A DNA stretch of 9,511 bases, from assembly GCA_964641215.1 (NCBI GenBank), contig CAZXKD010000110.1, positions 1-9,511 of the forward strand. Direction: 5' to 3'. Within the stretch, counting starts at the first letter, position 1. Each line of letters begins with the position of its first letter. Shown here piece by piece: positions 1 through 5,214 of the stretch. The position numbers and the translations under genes were made by a program. The stretch comes from 13-1-40CM-70-15 sp964641215 (GTDB lineage: Bacteria > Gemmatimonadota > Gemmatimonadetes > Gemmatimonadales > GWC2-71-9). The notes beneath the pieces are model-generated. The model worked only from the letters and a program-made list of their open reading frames with translations, had not been told where the DNA came from and made no database searches.

Positions 1-843
1 GCCGCGCTCGCCCAGGCGTCCTCGGCGCTCCACCAGGCGGGCTTCGTCGTCACGCCCGACGTCATGCAGCAGCTCGCCGGCCGGATGGGAGAGCAAACCC
101 TCGTCGCCCGCTCTGGGGGCGCACCCTCGCTCGCGGTCGGCATGGCCCAGATCTTCGCGAGCGTGACCGCCGTGCTCGGCGGCAAGACGCTCACCGCGCT
201 CTGGTACCATTTCGCCATCATGTTCGAGGCGCTGTTCATTCTTACCACGATCGACACCGGGACACGGGTGGGACGTTTCATGCTGCAGGAGATCGTCGGT
301 CACGTCTGGCCCAAGTTCGGCGAGACGTCGTGGTATCCCGGCGTGGCGGCGGCGAGCGCCGTAATAGTGGCTGGCTGGGGCTACTTCCTCTACCAGGGCG
401 TGGTGGACCCGTTGGGTGGGATCAACTCGCTGTGGCCCCTGTTCGGCATCGCGAACCAGCTGCTCGCGGCGGTGGCGCTGTGCGTGGGGACAACGATCCT
501 GATCAAGATGGGCAAGGCGCGCTTCGCGTGGGTGACGGTGGCGCCGCTCGCCTGGCTCGTCGCCGTGACGATGACCGCGGGATGGCAGAAGGTGTTCTCG
601 GCCGACCCGCGGCTCGGGTTCCTGGCGCACGCCGCTTCGCTCGCTGGCTCGGCCGATCCCGACGTCGGCCGGCTGATCTTCAACGACCGGTTGAACACCT
701 TCGTGGCGTTGCTCTTCATGAGCGTCGTGGCCCTGCTGATCGTCGTGTCGATTCGGGAGTGGTGGCTGGTGCTCTCCAGACGCAAACCGGCCGTGACAAA
801 GGAGGCGCCGTTCATTGAGCGAGCATATGCGACGGGGGACTAG
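1..843 (+). CDS. cstA: CstA-family pyruvate/peptide transporter, C-terminal part (5' end outside window)
   Basis: This is the last 280 codons of an inner-membrane carbon starvation protein; the frame is open from base 1 and ends at TAG 841-843. Visible family hallmarks are SGGAPSLAVGMAQIF, the helix stretch WYHFAIMFEALFILTTIDTG followed by TRVGRFMLQE, and SLWPLFGIANQLLAAVAL. Several hydrophobic segments alternate with short loops, and the tail after the last helix (REWWLVLSRRKP) is basic. CstA and its paralogue BtsT import pyruvate and possibly peptides by cation symport, usually with a small DUF466 partner encoded just downstream. That arrangement is present here: the next gene starts inside the cstA 3' end. 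Family assignment is very secure; the exact substrate is inferred from characterised enterobacterial members. Start, promoter and roughly the first half of the protein cannot be seen. Confidence 0.95.
   Translation, partial: AALAQASSALHQAGFVVTPDVMQQLAGRMGEQTLVARSGGAPSLAVGMAQIFASVTAVLGGKTLTALWYHFAIMFEALFILTTIDTGTRVGRFMLQEIVGHVWPKFGETSWYPGVAAASAVIVAGWGYFLYQGVVDPLGGINSLWPLFGIANQLLAAVALCVGTTILIKMGKARFAWVTVAPLAWLVAVTMTAGWQKVFSADPRLGFLAHAASLAGSADPDVGRLIFNDRLNTFVALLFMSVVALLIVVSIREWWLVLSRRKPAVTKEAPFIERAYATGD
798..805 (+). promoter_or_regulatory. Shine-Dalgarno site of the DUF466 gene, inside cstA
   Basis: AAAGGAGG lies in the cstA coding sequence and ends 9 nt before a TTG codon at 815. The next in-frame ATG (827) is 21 nt away, too far for this site. 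The spacing therefore favours the TTG as the real start and implies translation coupled to cstA. Confidence 0.7.
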
Positions 844-1039
844 GGTCGGACAGTCGGACGGTCGGACCGCCGGACTGTGGTTTCGGGTCCGCCGCGTTCT
901 GCGGCGCATCTTCGGCGCTCCGGACTACGAGGCGTACTTGGAGCACTGCCGCCAGGCCGGGCACCCGGCGCATCTGACCGAGCGGGAGTACGTGCGCGAG
1001 TTCTTCGAGTCGAAGGGGAAGGGGGTGCGGTGCTGCTGA
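815..1039 (+). CDS. YbdD/YjiX-type DUF466 small protein, CstA partner
   Basis: A 74-residue basic protein. The conserved DUF466 core is seen from about residue 24: RVRRVLRRIFGAPDYEAYLEHC, then a histidine/proline segment (AGHPAHLTEREYVREFFESK) and the terminal Cys-Cys (GKGVRCC) common in this family. In enterobacteria the homologues YbdD and YjiX are encoded next to cstA and btsT, and YbdD has been linked to CstA-dependent pyruvate uptake. The gene overlaps the cstA end by 29 nt. The start chosen is TTG 815 because of the strong AAAGGAGG 9 nt upstream; ATG 827 is the alternative. Residues 11-21 (RVGQSDGRTAG) are not family-like and are encoded by a tandem 8-bp repeat, so the N-terminus seems to have been extended by repeat DNA. 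Family assignment is secure; the molecular role is inferred from context. Confidence 0.9.
   Translation: MSEHMRRGTRVGQSDGRTAGLWFRVRRVLRRIFGAPDYEAYLEHCRQAGHPAHLTEREYVREFFESKGKGVRCC
845..876 (+). repeat. Four tandem 8-bp units, consensus GTCGGACN
   Basis: Units are GTCGGACA (845-852), GTCGGACG (853-860), GTCGGACC (861-868) and GCCGGACT (869-876). They lie inside the 5' part of the DUF466 gene, between the start codon and the conserved core. The last base varies and the fourth unit has one further change, as in an ageing array. The length of 32 nt is not a multiple of three, yet the frame is open across it. Confidence 0.85.
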
Positions 1040-1078
1040 CTCTCGGGCTGCTCAGCTACCCACCGTCTACCGCACGAT

Positions 1079-2272
1079 TCACTCCTTGCTTGAGGCGACG
1101 GCCGCTTCGATTCTCCGAGAGACGATCGGCCAGGTGAGCACGAGCGCGGCGCCGCCCACCGCGCTGACGCCGAACGCCGCCGCCGCGCCACGGCCCTGGA
1201 ACAGCCAGCCGAGCACCACCCCGCCAGCCAGGGCCGCGAGGCCGGTCCACCCGTGGTAGCCGCCGAAGCCGCTCCCCTGCTGTCCGCCTGATGCCCGCGC
1301 GACCAGGGCGCGCTCGGGGCTCTCGGTGAGGCCCGCCACGAGGCCCAGTGCCAGGAACAGCGCCCACGCCTGCGTGGCCCCGCGCGCCAGCGCGAACCCG
1401 GCGGCGAGGAGCGCGTACGCCACCCACCCTAACCACATCGTGCGCGCCGGCCCGATGCGGTCCGTGAGCGCGCCGCCGACGAAGCTCGAGGACGAGCGCA
1501 CCACGTGCAGCGCCGCCCACAGCAGCAGCACCGACGACACTGAGACCCCGAGCTGTTGCGACCGCAGGATGACCAGGGTCTCGGGCATGCGGAGGAGATA
1601 GAAGGCGACGATCGCGTACAGGGCGGTCGGGCGGACGGGCGACGCGGCGGTCGGGCCGGCCGCACGGTCGGCGTCGGCCGAGGCACCGCTTTCCACCCGA
1701 CGGCCCGATCTCCCGACCGCCATCATCGCCAGCACGAGAACCAGGACCCCGGGCACGACGCTGGCGGTGATGACGCGACGCACGTCCGCGCCCCGTGACG
1801 TGAGCAGCCAAAAGGCCACGAGGGGTCCCAGCACCGCCCCCGCGTGGTCCATGCCGCGTTGCAGCCCGAACGCCCTGCCTCGCAGCACCGGCGGCGTGAC
1901 GTCGGCGATCAGCGCGTCGCGCGGCGGGGTGCGAATCCCCTTGCCGATGCGGTCCACGACCCGCAACCCGATCACCTGCCACGCCGCGGCGGTGACGGCA
2001 ATGACGGGCCGCACCACGACCGCGATCAGGTAGCCGACGACGATGAGCGGCCCGCGCCTCTGGGAGCGATCGGACAGCCGGCCCGAGCCGAATTTCACGA
2101 AGGCCGCCGCGAAATCGGCGGCGCCGTCGAGCGTGCCGAGGGCTACCGCCCCCGCCCCCAGCACGCCGGTGACGAACGCCGGCAGCAGCGGATAGACCAT
2201 CTCACTGGCGAAGTCGTTGAGGAGCGAGACGAACCCGAAGAGGGCGACCTGGCGCGGGAACCTATTCACCAA
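1079..2272 (-). CDS. MFS transporter (12-TM type), substrate unknown
   Basis: A 397-residue Major Facilitator Superfamily permease. The N-terminal half shows SLLNDFASEMVYPLLPAFVTG (about 16-36), a motif-A-like loop GSGRLSDRSQRRG (62-74), and DRIGKGIRTPPRDALIAD (107-124). That last motif characterises a broad bacterial MFS group of unknown substrate. A second motif-A copy, GGALTDRIGPAR (267-277), opens the C-terminal half. The central loop, about residues 187-215, is low-complexity (rich in Gly, Arg, Ser, Ala) and encoded by degenerate 8-bp repeats. The start is TTG 2272, giving an 11-nt overlap with the upstream DUF885 gene; GTG 2269 is an equally plausible start one codon later. It ends at TGA 1079-1081, 39 nt from the convergent DUF466 stop, with no convincing terminator hairpin between them. 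It is last in the three-gene unit, so it may carry a substrate or product of those enzymes, but that is inference only. Confidence 0.85.
   Translation of the reverse strand: MVNRFPRQVALFGFVSLLNDFASEMVYPLLPAFVTGVLGAGAVALGTLDGAADFAAAFVKFGSGRLSDRSQRRGPLIVVGYLIAVVVRPVIAVTAAAWQVIGLRVVDRIGKGIRTPPRDALIADVTPPVLRGRAFGLQRGMDHAGAVLGPLVAFWLLTSRGADVRRVITASVVPGVLVLVLAMMAVGRSGRRVESGASADADRAAGPTAASPVRPTALYAIVAFYLLRMPETLVILRSQQLGVSVSSVLLLWAALHVVRSSSSFVGGALTDRIGPARTMWLGWVAYALLAAGFALARGATQAWALFLALGLVAGLTESPERALVARASGGQQGSGFGGYHGWTGLAALAGGVVLGWLFQGRGAAAAFGVSAVGGAALVLTWPIVSRRIEAAVASSKE
1624..1655. repeat. Degenerate 8-bp repeats in the MFS central loop, unit CGGTCGGG
   Basis: Reading the plus strand in 8-bp steps from 1624 gives CGGTCGGG, CGGACGGG, CGACGCGG, CGGTCGGG. 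The identical 9-mer CGGTCGGGC recurs exactly 24 bp apart (1624-1632 and 1648-1656), and ACGGTCGG follows at 1664-1671. The block encodes the non-conserved loop between the two six-helix halves of the transporter. It could also be GC-rich loop sequence that looks periodic by chance. Confidence 0.5.
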
Positions 2273-3881
2273 GCCCCAGGCCCCAGCGCATCAGCGTCAC
2301 CGATAGACCTCCGTACGGCAGAATGGCATCGTGGAACCCGCGCAGGGTGAAGGCGGCTCCGCGCGCGGTGCGGAAGTCCTCGCGCAGCCGCAGGAGCTCG
2401 CGCCGTCCCACCGCGTAGCACAGCTGGTAGCCCGGCGACGCGCAATAGCGGCGCACTTCGTCCTCGGCGTTGCTGCGCTCCAGATGCAGCTCGCGAACCA
2501 TCATGTCCACGGCCTGGTCGACCGTCATCCCCCGCGTATGCAGCCCGACGTCGATCAACACCCGCACCGCCCGCCACAGCAGGTGGACGCGCTGGAAGAA
2601 TCGCTCCTCCTCGTTGGCGTAGAACCCCTCCTCTGCCATCATGTCCTCGCAATACAACGCCCAACCCTCGATGGTGAGCGGCGTCGCCAGGTTCTTGCGT
2701 ACATCAGATGCCTGGGCCTGTGCCTGCACCAGGTGCAGGTGATGGCCGGGGACGCCTTCGTGCAGAGCCGTCACCCCCAGCTCGTAGCGGCAATGGTCCC
2801 GCAGCAGCCGCTCGCGCTGGGCGGCTGGCAGGGCGGCATCGGGAACCGTCACGTAGAACCATCCGGTCCGGTTCCGCGAGTACGCACCCGGGCTATCGTA
2901 GGCGGCGAACGGAATCACCGGCCGCAGGAAGGCCGGCGTCGGCACCACTTCGAGCGGCGCGTCGGGAACGGCCACGAGCCGGCGCGCGGTCACGAACTCC
3001 CGCGCCCGGCGCATCTCGGCCGCGTAGGCCGCCACTAGATCCCCGGCCGCCGGGTGGTGGGCGCGCAGCCGGTCAACCAGATCCGGCCACGGCGTGCCGG
3101 CGTCGAGCAGCCGTGCCCGCTCAGCCAGATCCGCCTGCACCTCTTCTTTGAGGCGGTGACCGTAGCGCCACAGCTCCGGCGCGGTGTCCCGCAGCGTGTG
3201 TTCGTAATGGAGCCGGAAGTTGAAGCCATCCTCGCCGAGAGCAAAATGCTCCGAGCCCGTCTCGGTCCAGCGCTCGAGATCGTGGGTGAAGCCGGCAAGC
3301 GCCGCTGCCGCCGCCTGCGCAGCAGTCTGGAGCCGCTCGGCAAGGGCCGGCACCCGGGCGCCCGCGGCTGCGGCCGCTTCCTGGATCAGCGTCAGCCCGC
3401 CCGCGGCCATCCGCAGCCCCGTTTCCGCGAACACGCGCACCGGCTCGGTGAGCGTCTCCCGAGCCTCGTCGAGCAGCCGCGGCACCTGCTCCAGCCGCCC
3501 GGCCAGCGCCGCGGCCTGTGCCTCCGGCTTCCGGTCGGCACGCAGCAGCAGATGATGGAGCCCGTTCAACAAGTGGGCGAGCCAGAATTCGGGATCGCGC
3601 GTCTGGGGCCGCTCGCGCTCGTACACCCGCAGGGTCACGCGCAACTCGTTCAGGAGCGCGGTGCGGTCGATCTCCTCATCGAGCTCTTCGGTATCGGTTC
3701 CCTCGAGGGCGGAGGCCAGCGATTTCAGGGCGGCGAGGTGGGCGGTGAAGACGGGGCCGGCGTATTGCCCGTAGCGGTCATCGTAGGTGGTGATCCCCGC
3801 TTGGGTGGCCGCCACCGGGTCCATGTGCCACCGCAGGTCGAAATAGGAGCGTTCCAGCTCCCGCAGAGTGCCTAGGGCCAT
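2262..3881 (-). CDS. DUF885 family protein, putative zinc metallopeptidase
   Basis: A 539-residue protein of the DUF885 family. The N-terminus (LRELERSYFDLRWHMDPVAATQAGI) matches the usual family opening of a mature protein without a signal peptide. Diagnostic motifs are YSRNRTGWFYV (about 334-344), the zincin-like ALHEGVPGHHLHL (372-384; His374, Glu375, His380, His381), EGWALYCEDMM (405-415, possible third ligand Glu405), SPGYQLCYAVGRREL (about 482-496) and FHDAILPYGGLSVTLMRWG near the C-terminus. These support a metal-dependent hydrolase fold; the substrate is not known for the family. The start chosen is ATG 3881, overlapping the upstream gene's stop by 10 nt. A GTG at 3908 would add nine residues, but the purine-rich GAGGA abuts it with no spacer. 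The protein is cytoplasmic as read. Its position between an acyl-transfer/aldol enzyme and a permease hints at catabolism, but nothing more specific can be said. Confidence 0.85.
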   Translation of the reverse strand: MALGTLRELERSYFDLRWHMDPVAATQAGITTYDDRYGQYAGPVFTAHLAALKSLASALEGTDTEELDEEIDRTALLNELRVTLRVYERERPQTRDPEFWLAHLLNGLHHLLLRADRKPEAQAAALAGRLEQVPRLLDEARETLTEPVRVFAETGLRMAAGGLTLIQEAAAAAGARVPALAERLQTAAQAAAAALAGFTHDLERWTETGSEHFALGEDGFNFRLHYEHTLRDTAPELWRYGHRLKEEVQADLAERARLLDAGTPWPDLVDRLRAHHPAAGDLVAAYAAEMRRAREFVTARRLVAVPDAPLEVVPTPAFLRPVIPFAAYDSPGAYSRNRTGWFYVTVPDAALPAAQRERLLRDHCRYELGVTALHEGVPGHHLHLVQAQAQASDVRKNLATPLTIEGWALYCEDMMAEEGFYANEEERFFQRVHLLWRAVRVLIDVGLHTRGMTVDQAVDMMVRELHLERSNAEDEVRRYCASPGYQLCYAVGRRELLRLREDFRTARGAAFTLRGFHDAILPYGGLSVTLMRWGLGLGE

Positions 3882-5110
3882 GCGGCCTGTTTCAGCAGCC
3901 GGTGGCACTCCTCGTCGGTGAGCGCGCGGTCCGTCTTCTTCGCCGCCTCGAAGAGCGCTTTGCAGGCTGCCTCGTCATCGGCGTCGTAGCCGTGCGTCTC
4001 CAGCCAGAACTTCACGTTGGAAAGCCCGGAGACCGGCGTGATCTCGATCTTCTGCTCGAGTCCGAGCTCCTCCGCCGGTACCGAGCTGTACACCCGGTCG
4101 GCGAGCCAGCGGTGTCCCTTCTTCTTGGCCTTGATGATCGCCGCGGCATGCACGCCGGTGCCCGTACGGAAGGCGTCGCTGCCCATGACGGGGTAGTTGA
4201 TGGGAATGGGAATCCCCACCGCGTCCGCCACGGTGCGGCAATACTCGGGGAGCTTGGAAAGGTCGTGCCGGTAGGTGCCGAGCAGCTTGAGGTTGACGAT
4301 CAGCAGGTCCATCTCGGCGTTGCCGACCCGTTCACCCACGCCCAGCGCCGTGGCGTGCACGCGATCGACCCCCGCCTCGATCGCCGCCAGGCAATTGATG
4401 AGGCCCATCCCCCGGTCCCGGTGACCGTGCCAGTCTATTTTCACGCCTTTTTCCCCTACGATTTCCTTCTTTACGAAGTTGACTAGCGCCTTGACCCCAT
4501 CGGGCGTCGCGTGCCCGACGGTATCCGCGAGGCAGATGCGCGACGCCCCGCAGTCGATGGCCGCGCCGTACAGGCGCTTCAACGTCTCCGGCCGCGCCCG
4601 CGTCGTGTCCTCGGTGACATACATGACGGGCAGGCCGTGCCGGACCGCGAACGTCACCGCCTCCTCGGTGGAGCGGAGAATGCGCTCGACGGTCCAGTCC
4701 TCGGCGTACTGGCGGATCGGTGAGGAGCCGATGAAGGTGGCCGCCTCGATCCGGATCCCCACCTCGTCGGCGATCCGCACGATCGGCTCCACGTCGCCGA
4801 TCACCGTCCGGGCGGCGCAGTTCGGAAAGATCGGCAGCTTGTGGTCGCGGATCTCCTGGGCGAGCACCCGCACTTGCTCCACCACCCGCGGGCCGGCTCC
4901 CGGCAGTCCGATGTCCGCTGCCACGATGCCGAGGTCGGCCATCAGATGCAGGAGCTGCTTCTTGATCTCCAGGGAGGGGTCGCGCACCGAGGGTGATTGC
5001 AGCCCGTCGCGCAGCGTCTCATCGTTCAGATCCACGTGGGCGCGCGTCCAGTCGAACCCACCGCCTCCCGGCACCCGGTTCCAGTCGTAGATCAGCTCGC
5101 GCTCGTCCAT
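3872..5110 (-). CDS. LeuA-like DRE-TIM metallolyase/synthase (2-isopropylmalate/homocitrate/citramalate synthase superfamily)
   Basis: A 412-residue enzyme of the HMGL/LeuA TIM-barrel superfamily, which performs Claisen-type condensations or cleavages of acyl-CoA with 2-oxo acids. The metal/catalytic N-terminal motif is LNDETLRDGLQSP (28-40; Asp30, Arg34). The second metal motif is WHGHRDRGMG (227-236; His228, His230). GVGERVGNAEMD (257-268) and the post-barrel TGTGVHAAAI (316-325) are kept and are LeuA-like. The segment ITPVSGLSNVKFWLETHGYD (357-376) to the end matches the short post-barrel subdomain, and no LeuA-type allosteric domain follows. That suggests a leucine-insensitive type or a non-leucine role. 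Two motif positions are unusual: RDGLQ, as in HMG-CoA lyase, instead of RDGEQ, and HxHRD instead of HxHND. The start is ATG 5110 with no Shine-Dalgarno upstream. No leuB/leuC/leuD lies beside it. Superfamily assignment is firm; the exact reaction is open. Confidence 0.85.
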   Translation of the reverse strand: MDERELIYDWNRVPGGGGFDWTRAHVDLNDETLRDGLQSPSVRDPSLEIKKQLLHLMADLGIVAADIGLPGAGPRVVEQVRVLAQEIRDHKLPIFPNCAARTVIGDVEPIVRIADEVGIRIEAATFIGSSPIRQYAEDWTVERILRSTEEAVTFAVRHGLPVMYVTEDTTRARPETLKRLYGAAIDCGASRICLADTVGHATPDGVKALVNFVKKEIVGEKGVKIDWHGHRDRGMGLINCLAAIEAGVDRVHATALGVGERVGNAEMDLLIVNLKLLGTYRHDLSKLPEYCRTVADAVGIPIPINYPVMGSDAFRTGTGVHAAAIIKAKKKGHRWLADRVYSSVPAEELGLEQKIEITPVSGLSNVKFWLETHGYDADDEAACKALFEAAKKTDRALTDEECHRLLKQAAWP

Positions 5111-5117
5111 GGGATTA

Positions 5118-5213
5118 AGCTAAGAGGAAGGAGGCTAAGGGGCTAAGAGGCTAGGACGCTGCTCTTGAGCTATCTTAGCCCCTTAGCCCACTAGCCCTCT
5201 AAGCCTACTAGCC
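5118..5213. repeat. Two opposed arrays of 8-bp repeats filling the divergent spacer (GGCTAAGR / reverse complement)
   Basis: Left array, plus strand: AGCTAAGA (5118-5125), a degenerate stretch, then GGCTAAGG (5133-5140), GGCTAAGA (5141-5148) and GGCTAGGA (5149-5156). Right array, in the opposite orientation: CTTAGCC (5174-5180), CCTTAGCC (5181-5188), CACTAGCC (5189-5196), CTCTAAGCC (5197-5205) and TACTAGCC (5206-5213). Only about 17 nt between the arrays are non-repeat. The spacer separates the minus-strand LeuA-like gene from the plus-strand M20 gene, so promoters for both would be expected here. I see no convincing -35/-10 pair. Confidence 0.85.
5133..5188. repeat. Perfect 15-bp inverted repeat with 26-nt loop between divergent genes
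   Basis: GGCTAAGGGGCTAAG (5133-5147) is the exact reverse complement of CTTAGCCCCTTAGCC (5174-5188), so transcripts in either direction could form a 15-bp stem. It lies upstream of both flanking genes, so it would sit in a 5' leader, act as an operator-like palindrome or form a cruciform. It is less likely to be a transcription terminator, since no U-run follows on either strand. Confidence 0.8.
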
Positions 5214-5214
5214 C

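Noticed and set aside
1040..1078. Terminator between the convergent DUF466 and MFS genes
   Set aside because: Only weak short complementarity (around GCTGCTCAGC) and no T-tract; not enough to call.
1056..1982. Minus-strand 308-codon frame overlapping the MFS transporter
   Set aside because: Out of frame with the transmembrane protein and extremely Arg/Gly-rich; a GC-driven shadow.
3054..3875. Plus-strand 273-codon frame opposite the DUF885 gene
   Set aside because: Antisense to a gene with clear conserved motifs; no ribosome-binding site and no recognisable protein features.
5133..5188. Rho-independent terminator
   Set aside because: The stem is long and perfect, but there is no T-run after it on either strand and it lies upstream of both genes.
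5111..5214. CRISPR-like or attachment-site interpretation of the spacer repeats
   Set aside because: Units are only 8 bp, tandem without unique spacers, and there are no cas, integrase or tRNA genes nearby.
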